A stretch of DNA of 64,000 nt from Dryocosmus kuriphilus (Eukaryota; Arthropoda; Insecta; Hymenoptera; Cynipidae). Under the pieces are notes generated by a model. The model worked only from the letters and a program-made list of their open reading frames with translations. It was not told where the DNA came from and made no database searches. Within the stretch, counting starts at the first letter, position 1. Every line of letters begins with the position of its first letter. Where the stretch lies: contig CM076192.1 in the NCBI GenBank assembly GCA_038277395.1, positions 129,863,035 to 129,927,034 of the forward strand, written 5' to 3'. Made by a program: the position numbers and the translations under genes. Shown piece after piece: positions 23,051-34,704 of the stretch.

Positions 23051-24806
23051 AGGCATATAGTAATTCGTAGTGGGTAAGCAAAAGGCAGAACGTGCGCATG
23101 CTTTCGTAAAATTAAATACGCGAGCGAGTAACTCTTCGAGTACGCACGTACTCATACTATGGACATTTAAATTGCCCGATTCCAGGGACGCCTTCTTCAA
23201 ACGTAGAGTCTCCTAAGGCTCTAAGCTAATATTGAACAATTATATTTTTATATAAAATTTGTACTTCATTACTTTCCCGTTATTTCTATATTTCTTTATT
23301 AACTGTAAGGTGCAATGTTATCACAATTTAAATGAAGAAGTTAAATTTAGATTAAATAAAAATCCAGAAGTCCATAATTAAACTCCAACTTCAAGAGTAA
23401 AAACGATTGCTAACATACATTATACTTTGTTATTTGTTTGATAAATACCATGTGCTTAAAAGTTCATAAAATGTTTAAAGCTAATCAATTTTAATGTTGA
23501 ACAGGTCATGTTAAATTATCAGTCTTATATAAACTTGGTTTTATAAGACGGATCCCTTTTAAAAAAATTATAAAAATTATTTTATTTTGTTCTTTAAATT
23601 TATAAACTCTATTCATAAAGCATTGTTTAACCAATTATTTACCTTCACAACAGATTATTGTTGCGAAATACATAAGAATTCCTGATCTAAATTGCTAAGA
23701 TAACTTTTATTTTCTGTTACTGTTAATTTACTTGCATTGTTGAAAAAGGCTTTGGAACTAATTGAAAGGATAGTTTTTTCACATCTTCAATGTATAAAGT
23801 TGTTGGGGGACACTTGCGTGTAAAATATCATATTTGGTCCCTATCCAGTTGTGATTCTCGTGTTTTCATTTGTTTTTTATATGGAAGTATTTGCATGTGT
23901 ACTTGTCCAAATTTGCTTGTTTTTGTTTTAAAATTTTTCTAAGAATTTTTTTATTAGATTACAATCTGATAACGATTTACGATTCCTTATATAATTATAT
24001 ACCCTTGTATTTTGCTTCCTTCTTCTTCGATTTTCTTCGGAATAAATCACAGTACAATACAGCCACAAATACAGTATATTAGGAGTTAAATAATTATTTT
24101 GAAAAATTTCGATTAGCAGGCCCCGAAGCATATACAGTTCTCATTTTGCCGAGTAATTTTCCATCCACATGTGATCTATATTAAATGTCGAAACTGTCAA
24201 CAGAAGCATCGTGTTTAAGTTTCGCAACTGAAGAGTCGCATCACCTGCAATTATTAAAAATATTAAAAATGACAAGTTTGTAACAAGTGCAAAAAAAGTG
24301 ATAGAACTGCACAAACGAAAGGTGTATGATAATTAATTTGCGAGAATAGTGTCGCAACGTCTTAAGAAAGGTGTAAAACTATCTGCTGACCCAAGCACGT
24401 CTGCGGAATACAGTGCGGAGGACCATTAATGAAAATTTTTGTTTGTTTTGGGCTTATACTTTGTCTCTTTAAATGAAGTTATGCTTTTATAACAATTCGA
24501 ATGTCTTCTAGCTATTTCACTGATTAATTTTAAGCGATTTTAGAAATCTGACAATTCTGTTTCTAAATTCAAATCAGTAAAAAGTCACTTATTCAAATAG
24601 CGCTTTCTATATCTCCGTTAATATGAATTAGTCAAAAATGACTCATTATCATTGACATTGAGTCAGTCATTGATCCAGTTAATTATTATTTAACTAATTA
24701 TTGGCCAAATTTAACTAATTCAGATTTACGTTAGAAAAATCTGACTGAAATGGAATACACGTGTTTTGAAAACTTTTTCACACTAAATTATATAGGCTCC
24801 CATAAA
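23051..24806. other. AT-rich sequence between two Gypsy elements, no gene seen
   Basis: No LTR of Gypsy-1 is found here, and no sequence resembling the Gypsy-2 3' LTR. Small frames (for example 23870-24082) are Phe/Tyr/Leu-rich from composition. Nothing else is recognisable. Confidence 0.6.
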
Positions 24807-24819
24807 TGCGCGTCACAAT

Positions 24820-24835
24820 TTGGCGCCCAACATGG
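24820..24835 (+). other. tRNA primer-binding site of Gypsy-2
   Basis: TGGCGCCCAACATGGGG lies three bases after the terminal CACA of the LTR remnant. It is one base different from the Gypsy-3 site TGGCGCCCAACGTGGG, so both families use the same primer type. Confidence 0.8.
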
Positions 24836-26147
24836 GGGGATTTTTCATTAATTTTGGGAAAACAAAAATGGTCCTGTAAATTTGGCAAGACTCGTAAATT
24901 TATTTATTTCATAAATATGATGGTAATATTGTGTTGGGGGATATTCTTAAGGTTATTATTATCGTTTCAAATCGTATTATTATTATTGTTGAAGTATTAA
25001 GAGTATTATTATTAAGCAATTAATGCGGAAAATTTACAAACTGATTTTATACAGGGTTATAAGGAAGTTTATCTTGTAAATTTAAATGCTTACAATTTAG
25101 CGAGAATTTAAATTTGTCATTTTGAAACTTTGGAATTCAGTTTGTTTTAAATTTGGAAAACTAATTGGGTTCAGGAAAGGAAAGGTGAATTTGAGTGTAA
25201 ACCAGTTGGGTAGCATTCGTATATTCATCAAAAGAAAATTATGAAAATTTAATTTCATTCTGGAAATTATGAAAGTATTATCTCGCGGATTTGGATTTAA
25301 AATACTGTGAGTTTTATTTTGGGAATTTCGAAAATTAATTTTTGTTCAAGAAATTAGAAATTAATATTATTACTTGTGAATTTAAATTTAAATATCTTAT
25401 GGACTATGGGTTCTGCTTTGGAACTTGGAAAATTGATTTCGTTCTTGAAATTATTGTATAAGAATTTAAATTTAATATCGTGAGGACCATGAGATTTATT
25501 TTGGAACTTTGAACATTTATTTCGTTCTTGAAATTATTGTATGAGAATTTAAATTCAAATTTGAGGTTTATTTTGGAATTATGAAAACTAATTTCGTTCT
25601 TAAAATTAGGAATTATTACTATTTCACGAATTCAGATTTAAATTCTTGTTAAGATAAGGAACTTTAGTTTGAAGCTTTTAAAATCAATTTCGTCCTGAAC
25701 ATTAAGAACTAATTCCATTAGGAAATTTCGAGAATATTATTTTGATAATTTTAAAATTAGATAATTTGGAAAGTTTAGAAATTATCCTCTTTTGGAGAAT
25801 TAAGGTTAGTATTTCATGAATATGAAAGTAAACATCGTAGGGACAGTGAGTTTATGGCGGGCACTCCAAACTTCAGTACCATATTTACGAACTTATTTTG
25901 ATCACTTTTGGCAAGTGTTTCCCATTTGTATTATTGTGAGCACCTGTGTTTATGAACTTGTTTTATTTTGATTTTGATTTGATTGCCGGGATTACCTGCG
26001 TGTTATTTCGAAACGCCTATCAATTGTACTTTCGTGGAAATTATTATTTGAAATATTATTTCCTATCTTCCCTAATTATTTCAAATACAGTACCTTTGAT
26101 GTTCTATAACAAACAATAGGTCCCGGGTAAAACCCCTGAGACTAGAA
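24836..26147 (+). other. Gypsy-2 leader, AT-rich internal near-repeats
   Basis: No gene. The region from about 25080 to 25830 repeats variants of GAATTTAAATT, TTTCGTTCTTGAAATTA and GGAACTTTG at roughly 100-bp spacing. Gypsy-3 has an equally long leader built on different AT-rich words, so a long, repetitive leader is a shared trait. Confidence 0.6.
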
Positions 26148-27603
26148 ATGACGGACGAAAGGCAATTGGTTTCCTGGGTTTATAATCTAAATAAAGAAGG
26201 GCTGTCCCTTGAGCTCGGTAATAGGGGTCTCTCTATCGTCGGAAGCTTCACAATTTTACGCGAGCGGTTCTTGAAACCAATTCGCACGGGGACAAACCTC
26301 CCCGAAAGCCCCTCCGACCCCTCTCAAGACGGTTTTGACCCAATAGACCCCCTCCTCGACAACCCCTTAAAGGACTCGGGTACCGACAGAGTAAAGAAAG
26401 TTAGCATCGCAACCCAGACCGAATTAAATCTATCATGCTTCCTCATGCTAGATAACCTCATCGAAGCAGGCCAACTACTAGGTTATTTTAAAGTCAGCGG
26501 GATAAACAAAAGCCGGAGCCGAGCGATGATTTAAATATCCGTCGGGATAGTCACTCGAACAATGGGCAGAGAACGGAACCCGAAGTCAACGAGAGTATTG
26601 TAAATATCGGAGAGCGCGGCTGTAATAGATCCGCGGATCACTTTATCGATCCTGACTCTTACCCTTATTCTCGCGGTTCAAACACAAGGAACCCCCGGCG
26701 TTCGCATGTTAATTTTGAGGATCAATATTCACGTTTTCAGGATTCTCATCAACCTCGTCGAGATGAATTTGAAACTTTCCCTTTTGACCTTGTTCGCACC
26801 CACGAACGCGAGGACGAATATAACCCTTCTGTTTCTCAACCCCATTCTTACACACGCGAACATTTGATCAGTTCGCCAAGGCCTTCAGTGTTAGGTTTTG
26901 GGATTCGGACTTCCAGTTCAAATTGAGGCAGGAGACCTATCTCAGAACTCAAGGCGAAAGGGAATCCGTTTTCGACTATCTGACATGCATGAGGGGCATA
27001 TTTGATAAACTAAGATCCCGAATATCCGAGGCGGAAGAAATTAGCTATGCGCACAGGAACTTATTGCCTAAGTTGCATTTAGCTGTCCGCTGTGGTGACA
27101 TCGAGGACTTCGTCCATCTAGAATATCTTGCCAATGTGGCTGAAAAGAGCGATCGTGTGGCTCGGGGTTATAAACCCCCTCCTGTTCCCGAACGCTCCTT
27201 GCTGCCCGATCTAGCTTACAAAGATCCTAACTATCGGAGGTCAAGTAGGCGACCTGATAACCCTCGGGAAGACCTTATGTTTTTAGAAGAGGAGACAAAG
27301 TCGCCTGAGTATGAAGAATCGATCGACGTAATGTACCTTGCCGAAGAAAAAGGAAATAGCCCTAGGGCGGAGAGCAAGCCCAAACCCCGGGCGAATCCGG
27401 ACGTTGGCCCTCGTACACCAAAGCCCCCTCTTCCAAAAACCTAACGACTCTTCAGAAAACCTCACCCCTAGATTCAAGTGTTGGAACTACGGCGAGCCTG
27501 GACATGGGTTCACTACTTGTACGAAACCTCGAAATAGATTCTGCTAAGCGTGTGGCCGAAAAGATGTCACCAAGTCTGAATGTCCCAGATGTACGGGAAA
27601 CTA
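26148..27603 (+). pseudogene. Gypsy-2 Gag with SAP-like N-terminus and zinc-knuckle tail, deleted in the middle
   Basis: Starts ATG at 26148 (MTDERQLVSWVYNLNKEG). The first ~45 residues (LNKEGLSLELGNRGLSIVGS...LRERF) have the L-x3-L-x2-RGL-x3-G-x6-L-x2-R pattern of a SAP helix-loop-helix. A frame change near 26534 leads into an Arg/Ser/His-rich stretch, then the sequence jumps to FDQFAKAF near 26865. Gypsy-3 has extra capsid sequence before that point, so a deletion is likely. The capsid part (RTQGERESVFDYLTCMRGIF, YAHRNLLPKLHLAVR) is at 26923-27150. The tail reads CWNYGEPGHGFTTC and CGRKDVTKSECPRC, with a stop replacing a residue at about 27544. Confidence 0.8.
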
Positions 27604-28560
27604 AAATGGAGGATGTATTGTGGGGAGAATACATCTTTAAACGGTTCTGACTTATCTTTCACAAACTTGAAACGTAAAGTAAAGAAAAAGAAATTTAAAT
27701 CTTGTGCAATCATTAAATTAGTTGAAATAGAATATTTGAATAATGGACTCGACTTTAGTAACTTCACGGGAGTTTATACCCCTGCGGAAGTAGACATAAC
27801 CTTTTTTATACTTAATAATAAACTTTTTATTAAAGAGAAAGAAATTCCTTTAGCCGTCAATATACCGATAATTAGAATAAAATTAAGAGGTTCAGAATCT
27901 TCTTCAGTTTCCCCTAATGATCCCTCCCTGTCAGATTTCCAGTCATGAGGGCAGCTCGTTGTTGTTAGTTACAATTTTAAGATTAGAAAATGGAAATCCG
28001 TTAGCGAACCGAACAAACCGACCCCTGTAACGAGCCAGATATCTCTTTCTCCCGATCCTGTAGTACCTTTCCTACCTATTAACCCTCCTTATTTGAGTGT
28101 CGACCAAATCAACCCTAACCTCGAATTTACAGAAAATTGTAATGAAATTTTAGAAAGGGAACCCTACCATACGAACTTAGTCCCTATTTACAAAGTATCC
28201 GAGCTTCCTTATCGATCGTCCTCCCTATTAGGCCTGCAGCCGTTATTGTACTTAACCGTTCACATCCAAGGTCAACAGATTAAATATATGCTGGGTAGTG
28301 GCGCATCTAGATCGTTTGTAGGGCCCGAAGGATTAAAATTAATTGAGAAACTAAATCTAAAAACAATTAAAAGAAAAGGGCGTGTTCAGGTTGCCAATAG
28401 CCAGATAGAATTGGTTTCTCATGAAATTATCATCCCAGTCGAACTTCACGGTCGTACGCAACCAATAGCCCTCCGGATTTTAAATCCGCTACCTGTTTTT
28501 TTTCGCAATAGGCCTTGCTTTTTGTAAAATATTCAAATTAAATGTAGATTTTCACGTCCG
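27604..28560 (+). pseudogene. Gypsy-2 protease region
   Basis: A spacer frame (27604-27948; KLVEIEYLNNGLDFSNF, FIKEKEIPLAVNI) precedes the protease frame 28093-28527. The active site reads IKYMLGSGASRSFVG at about 28280-28325: the first catalytic Asp of the D-S/T-G triad is Gly, which by itself would inactivate the enzyme. A T-run frameshift near 28500 moves the frame to the RT polypeptide. The spacer has a recognisable homologue in Gypsy-3 at 45310-45440. Confidence 0.7.
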
Positions 28561-30060
28561 AACTTGGGCTTTTAAAGACAACCCAGACCAGACATATCAT
28601 TTTGAGATAGAGGGTGATTCCCCTAAAAATTGTTGCGGACTTACAGAACTCTCGATATAAGAAGCTGATTTACTTAAAGATTTTTTAGAACGCGAATTAC
28701 CAAAACCGACTGGAAAACCTGGACTGACAGACTTGATAAAACATACAATCGACGTAAGCAACCATCCTCCCATTAAACACAAAAATTGTTTGAGATCCCC
28801 GAAAGATATGGAAGCAATGGTTGCTGCGGTGGACAAAATGTTAACCAATGACGTAATCGAGCAGTCTGCCAGTGGTTGGTCCTCCTCTGTGTTCATGGCG
28901 ATTAAACCCGATGGGAATTATCGTTTTTGCCTAGATTTTCGGAAAGTAAACGAAGTCACCAAGAAAGACGTTTACCCCTTTACTCAAATGCACAGTATCC
29001 TCGATAAATTACGTAGTGCCCGGTATATTTCTAAATTAGATTTGTGTAAAGGTTTTCACCAAGTTCCCCTTGAGGAGACTAGTCGCGATAAAACTGCTTT
29101 TACGGTTCCGGGGCGTGGCCTGTTCCACTTTAAACGTATGCCTTTCGGCCTCACTAGTGCCCCTGCGACATTTCAACGTTTACTAGATAGAATAATTGGA
29201 CCCGAAATGGAACCTCACGCGTTTGCCTATTTAGATGACATTATCATCGTCACTATAAATTTCAAAGAACATCTTGAATGGCTCGCCAGGGTGTTGAAAA
29301 AGATTCGAGAAGCAGGTCTAGAGATTAACTGCGACAAATGCAAATTCTGTTGTGCACAGGTCCACTACTTAGGCTTTTTGGTTAAAGAAATTGGTTTACA
29401 AGCAGATCCCGACAAGGTCGACGCCATCCTTAGATATCCCATCCCCCGCAACGTCAAGGAGCTTCCTAGGTTCCTAGGTTTAGCTAGTTGGTATCGCCGA
29501 TTTCTCCCTAATTACGCGACATTAGCTTCCCCGCTAACCGGGTTGATGAAAAAGAAGCAACAGTGGATTTGGCAGAAGTAACAGCAATCCGCCTTCGAGG
29601 AAATTAAACGTTGCATATCCCAAGCTCCCATTCTAGCTTGTCCAAATTTCGGAATCCCTTTTGTACTTCAAACGGACGCGAGCATCACCGGATTAGGAGC
29701 CGTTCTCACATAGAGTGAAGATGGTATAGAGCAAGTCATATCGTATGCCAGTCAAACCTTGACCGATGCTGAGGTTAAATTCACAACCACCGAAAAGGAA
29801 TGCCTTGCCATCGTATGGGCCATCCAGAAGTTTAGACCCCACTTAGAGGGATACAAATTTACGTTGATAACGGACCATAGTAGCCTTCGGTGGCTGCACA
29901 ATTTGAAAAACCCTACCGGAAGGCTGGCAAGATGGTCGTTATCTTTGTCCGAATATGACATGGACATTCTCGATAGGAAAGGTTCCCCCCACCATGTCCC
30001 CGATGCTCTCTCCCGAATTTTTGAATCCCTCTCGACTGAAAAAATCATTTTAATTAAAGA
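28503..30060 (+). pseudogene. Gypsy-2 reverse transcriptase and RNase H
   Basis: One frame, interrupted only by stops near 28658, 29579 and 29713. RT motifs: SGWSSSVFMAIKPDG, RFCLDFRKVNEVT, SKLDLCKGFHQVPL, FKRMPFGLTSAPATFQRL and the catalytic AFAYLDDIIIV near 29222. A PRFLGLASWYRRFLPN block marks the connection. RNase H carries LQTDASITGLGAVL (29670), TTEKECLAIVWAIQKF, ITDHSSLRWL and the terminal HVPDALSR near 30010. Catalytic acids are all visible. Confidence 0.88.
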
Positions 30061-31314
30061 TCCAATCCCGACCTCGTACACTAGACGATTCCAAGCTGTG
30101 TCTGACTTCCCGGATAGATTCCTTACCTGGAAAATCAAAGACAATAGATTGTACCATTACCGACCGGACCCTTTGGTGACGGATTTTGTTGACGACCTTG
30201 ATGATTGCAAGTTAGTTCCTACCGATACCGAAAGAGAATCCGTTCTAATTGAAGCCCATAATGACCCTCAAGCCGGCCATCTGGGCACCCAAAAAACTTA
30301 TGCGTTAGTCTCGCGACTGTACTATTGGCCCGGCTACTACGGAGACGTGAACAGGTACGGAAACAGTTGCACAACCTGTCAGATGTGTAAAGTCGAGCAC
30401 AAAGCGCCTGCAGGATTAATGGGACATCGGGTGGTTGAAGAAGCGTGGACAGTAATAGCGGCAGACATTATGGGTCCCCTATCGAGAAGCAAGTTCGGAT
30501 TCCAGTACGTCCTGGTGATTCAGGATCTGTTTACGAAGTGGGTAGAGATCATACCCTTACGCGTGGCGACAGGCAAGAAGATCGAATACGCATTTCGTGA
30601 ATATGTCTTCAACCGCTGGGGAACACCCCAGTTATTGGTTACCGACAATGGGACCGAATATGTCAACAACACCCTTCTCCAGTTAACTCAAGGGTTCAGC
30701 ATTGTCCACACGGCCACACCCCCTTATCGCCCACAAGCGAATCCGGTAGAAAGATTAAATAGGATCTTGAAGACGATGATAATTTCTTTATGGAAAAGGA
30801 TCATCAAACTTGGGATCAATACCTTTCAAAATTTCGATTCCCGTATAACTCTGCATTTCATACATCCCTCAAAACATCCCCCGCTTTCCTGAACCTGGGT
30901 AGAAACCCCTTACCGACAAATTCTCTCAAGAAGCGTGTCAGGGCTAATTCCGAAATAGAACCCCGGAATTCGGAATCTTGGAACGAAAGAATGCAAGAGA
31001 TTCAGTCCATGCGCGATTGGGTAATTAAAAATCTGGACAACACGTTCGCGAAGCAGTCCGAATATTACAACCTCAGGCGTAGGAAAATGAGATTCCACAA
31101 AGGAGATCTAGTTCTGTCTCGTTCCCGAATCCCTTCATCGAAAATTAAAAATATTTCTGCAAAACTATGTCCCCGTTACCTTGGTCCCTATAGAATCTCA
31201 AAGGTACTATCCCCTACAGTCTACGAGCTTAGTGACTTAACTCACAAGTTCGTAAGTAAAACTCACGTCGAAGACTTTATGCCCTTTATACCCCACCCCA
31301 CCGGTCCACATTAG
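30061..31314 (+). pseudogene. Gypsy-2 integrase with GPY/F-type C-terminus
   Basis: Zinc finger EAHNDPQAGHLG ... CTTCQMCK at about 30250-30390. Core acids: IAADIMGPLSR (30460), LVTDNGTEYVN (30640) and ANPVERLNRIL (30740). A frameshift near 30790 moves the reading to frame 30790-31314. The C-terminal part contains FHKGDLVLSRSR and RYLGPYRISKVLSPTVYELSD, the GPY/F module, and ends after FMPFIPHPTGPH. This module is typical of insect Gypsy integrases and contributes to DNA binding. Confidence 0.88.
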
Positions 31315-31348
31315 CGATCACAACCCTTTTCGGCACACAGGTCTCAAA

Positions 31349-32238
31349 ATGGCTGGTAGTAGAGGCTCCGATGGTTGGGAACCTTTGGAGAAGTACAGAG
31401 GCCTGATAGAAAGGATTAACCAGAGGTACCCTGGGTTCTTCACAGCCTTCCTGGATACAATTGAGGCGCGTAGGAGGGCCAGGGAAGTTCCCCAGACTGC
31501 TATCCTGACCGAAGTCCCCACGGAGTCGGAGTATCTCGAGCGACTCCGAAAGAACTACAATTTAGTACCTCGAGACTGCCTTCAGCCCCGAGATCAGGCC
31601 ACCAGCACGAAGACATTCGTCACATCGATGGATCGAGGTGCCCAGACCGCTGCCTCTCCCTCTGTTCTTTGGGCCGCTCTCTTCAAACAGCACCAAGAGA
31701 CCCCTTCACATACCCTTCCCGAAAGACTCCCCGCTCTGCGCATTGGGAACGCACCAAACCCTCATCTTCAAGAAAATCCCTTAAGTCTGGCTCCAAACCC
31801 TCTTCATCCACGAACCCCTTGGGGGAAGACCCCACACATTCTTCTCCGCCTAAATCCCCATCATCCTCCCGATCATCACCTTCTCCCTCCCAACATCCAC
31901 ATAAGCACCGTTCCAGAGCCACATCGCCCACACCACAGGCACCCCTTAAGGGACCCTCACCAACCCCTCCTCTTAAACCCCATCCTCGACCTACACCCTC
32001 ACCAACGCCTTCTCTCCTCCTTCTAAATGTCCCTACTTCCGACATCATCCCTTCCGACTCCCTTCAGTTTCTGAGGCAAACTTACGATTTCGGGTGTTAG
32101 AATTATGATGAAGTAACTCACCGGTACTCAGAATGTCCCCGCCCTCTTCAAAGATTTTGCTTTGGGTGCGGGAGAAAAGGAGTGACCAAAGCAGCCTGCC
32201 CCAGATGTCCAGCAGACATTCCCAGATCTACTCCCTAA
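31349..32238 (+). pseudogene. Gypsy-2 post-integrase ORF: Pro/Ser-rich with CCHC-like knuckles
   Basis: Starts ATG 31349, 35 bp after the integrase stop (MAGSRGSDGWEPLEKYRGLIERINQRYPGF at the start is charged and helical). A frame change near 31670 leads into a Ser/Pro/Lys-rich segment. The end holds DFGC then HRYSECP, FCFGCGRKGVTKAACPRC (about 32090-32205), a zinc-knuckle pair resembling those at the end of Gag; a stop replaces one residue at 32098-32100. Other Gypsy elements place env here, but no signal peptide or membrane segment is seen. The same ORF recurs in Gypsy-3 at 45369-46094. Confidence 0.65.
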
Positions 32239-32739
32239 CTCGTCCACTTTGATTCTCTTCTCCCGACCATACTCGTTAACCGCCTTCCTTATATAATTTT
32301 GTTTTTCTTCCTTTTTCCTAAACCTTCTTCTAATATTGTCTTTTTTTTTCTTTCGACACTTCTATTTTTTTTGTGTATAAGATCATTAGTTCAATAAAGC
32401 CTCTTTGTAGTTTTCTGTGTAAATAATTTTGTTTATTGACTTCTCCCTCTTTGATTTTTTTATTTTTGAGCTTCGTTTATGATAATCCTGCCTTCGCCTC
32501 ACTTTCTTAATTTCAGCTTGAACTTAGCTTTAAAGGATCATTTCATTGTTTAGTATTCGGCCAAGGAGTATCGAATATTTTATTTGCATTTCGTTTAATT
32601 CCGCTATCTTGTGTTTAGCTGGCCACCGGTGCTGACTCCTATCTTTGAATTTTCGCGTTTGTTTTAGTATTGTTTCAATTTCTTTGTTGTCTTCCGTCTG
32701 GTTTGAGACCTGTTAGGTCCTCCCGAAAGGGAGGGGAGT
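32239..32739 (+). other. Gypsy-2 3' untranslated region and purine tract
   Basis: T-rich sequence without a gene. GAAAGGGAGGGGAGT at 32725-32739 immediately precedes the LTR and is the expected polypurine tract for plus-strand priming. Gypsy-3 has AAAGGGGAGGGAGT in the same place. Confidence 0.75.
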
Positions 32740-33238
32740 TGTGATGTTGCAGTTTGACAACCTCATAGAAATTAAAATTCTAAATTCAAATTTTAAACTA
32801 AGGTCGAAGTATTTCATGCTACGCGTTAAGTCGGCGCTTCTTGGTCTATTTGTAGATTAATTTAAGCAATATTAGTAAATTTTGGCTTTGTTATTTCATT
32901 TTCTTTTATTGCAATTTGTGAGGATGTTTTTGCGGTCTTGAGTTGGGAAGCTCAGGAATACTGTCTTCTCGTCGAGTCGTCGATTAGGGTCGGATGTCAC
33001 CTCCTTTTCAGCGAGGCTTCTACAGTTCAGAGACCTTCGTCTACTTCCTTCAGGTTACTTCGAGTTACTTCAGGTTTCTTCTGGTTCAACGGGATTGTAC
33101 TACCGATAGCCCTAGATCCAAGGCGAGTTCCAGGTGCGGGCATACTAAGAAAAATTACCTCAAAATTAAGGTAATGTTAATTTTGGAATATGTCACTAAG
33201 GGTTGTCCATTATATTAAATTTAAGGAAAAGCCTAGTG

Positions 33239-33353
33239 CGAAATGACCACAAAATCCGGCTATGGATAAGCATTTCTGCCATGTTTTCGTATCGGGCGAA
33301 ACGGCCATATAATCCGTTACTGGATAGGCGTTTCCGCCATATTGTATCGGAGG
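33239..33353. repeat. Two imperfect tandem copies of a 58-bp unit
   Basis: Copies 33239-33296 and 33297-33353 share CGAAA, ATAATCCG/AAAATCCG, GGATAAGCATTTC/GGATAGGCGTTTC, TGCCATGTTTTCGTATCGG. They lie just left of the R1-clade insertion, in the Gypsy-2 LTR or its junction. Confidence 0.75.
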
Positions 33354-34704
33354 AATGTTACTAATATCAATGTTTCTCAAATTCGATTGAGAGTTGACCG
33401 GAAAACCACCCTACATCTGCTGGAAACAAGGTCCAAAGTTGTGGTCCTGACGAGGCGAATAGGTCTTCCTACCGCAATTGAGTTTGATGTTTCCGGAGAA
33501 ACTATACGAGCGCGTAATGAGGTGAAATACCTTGGAGTGACAATTGATCGTAGATTAACCTACTGGCCGCATATTCGGGCAGTGGCTGAGAAGGCGGCGA
33601 AATTGACAGCCTCGCTCGCGAGAATTATGCCCAACGTCAACGGGCCGAGGTCCTGTAAGAGGCGAGCCTTGACGGCGGTTGCCCACTCAATTCTACTTTA
33701 CGGAGCGGAAGTGTGGGCGGACGCATTAGTGGTCGAAAAGTACAGGAGAGCGATGGCCTCGGTGCAACGGAGGGGAGCCCTACAAATTGTCTGCGCCTAC
33801 CGCACCGTTTCCGAGGCGGCGGTTCTGGTCGTGGCAAGCGTTATCCCAATCGACCTCCTTGCAAAGGAACGAAAGGAGATTTACGAGAGAGGACGGACCG
33901 CGAGTAATCTGGGCTTGATTAGACGGGAGACAAGGACGAGAGTGCTCGGACAGTGGCAGCAGCGATGGGAGTCTGGAACGACTGGCAGGTGGACTGCCAG
34001 ACTCATCGGACAGGTGCGAATGTGGACGGAGAGGGGGCACAGAGAGGTGAATTATCACCTCACCCAGTTCCTCACCGGACATGGGCAGTTCAACGCCTAT
34101 CTGCACCGCATGAGGAAGAAGGACAGCCCGAAGTGCGACTATTGCGCTGAAGACGACGACGCGGAGCACACGGTGTTCAGATGTGGAAGATGGGCTGGGG
34201 AGCGCCTCGCGCTGGAAACGGAGATCGGCGGGGTAATAACGCCAGAGAATTTGGTGAAGACTATGCTGAGGAATCAGGAAAGGTGGGACGCGATTGCCTC
34301 TTTTATAGGAAACATTCTAAGGCAGAAGAAGATGGAGGCGCGGGAGTTTGACGGTAGGTTTGGTCAAGGCCCAAATGAATGATGTAGATGAAGGAGGCGG
34401 AGTAAGGAATACGAAGGAACTCAGCTGAACCCCTAAGCCCGCATACGGGGATGGGGGATTAGGCTAATTCAGGAGGGAGAAGAACGAGAAGAAATGGGAG
34501 GGCCAAGCTGGAACACATAAGGGGCCGAGCTGGGCACAAGAGGCCGATAACCCCTGACCCTGAAGGAATGCGATAGCGGATACCGGGGTCATGGGGTTGG
34601 CAGGAAAGAGGCGGTGGTTTTAGTGGGTAGGGGCCGCAATTTTTAGGCCGAGTCCCACACTTAGTCCGTAAAACGGATTTCCACCTCCTCTCGCAAAAAA
34701 AAAA
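33354..34704 (+). mobile_element. R1-clade non-LTR retrotransposon, 5'-truncated fragment
   Basis: Contains the C-terminal part of an ORF2 plus a 3' UTR that ends in a poly-A run (about 34694-34704), typical of a 5'-truncated non-LTR insertion. The left edge is set approximately at the end of the tandem units; the right edge at the A tract, after which LTR-like sequence resumes. No clear target duplication was found by eye. Confidence 0.8.
33387..34382 (+). pseudogene. R1-clade ORF2, C-terminal fragment
   Basis: Open frame of about 330 codons with no upstream RT catalytic motif. It begins within the post-catalytic RT region (VDRKTTLHLLETRSKVVVL, EVKYLGVTIDRRLTYWPHI). It continues with SILLYGAEVWADAL, YRTVSEAAVLVVASVIPIDL, LTQFLTGHGQFNAYLHRM and a CDYCAEDDDAEHTVFRC zinc finger (about 34133-34183). 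This segment order is diagnostic of R1-clade elements (R1, TRAS, Waldo). The frame is intact to its stop at 34380-34382, but the protein lacks endonuclease and the polymerase core. Confidence 0.9.

Noticed and set aside
31683..32048. Gly/Val/Arg-rich minus frame opposite the Gypsy-2 3' ORF
   Set aside because: Shadow of the Pro/Ser-rich plus-strand frame, which has the zinc knuckles.
31349..32238. Envelope gene in Gypsy-2
   Set aside because: Right position for env, but no signal peptide, transmembrane segment or cleavage motif is visible; zinc knuckles point to a nucleic-acid-binding protein.
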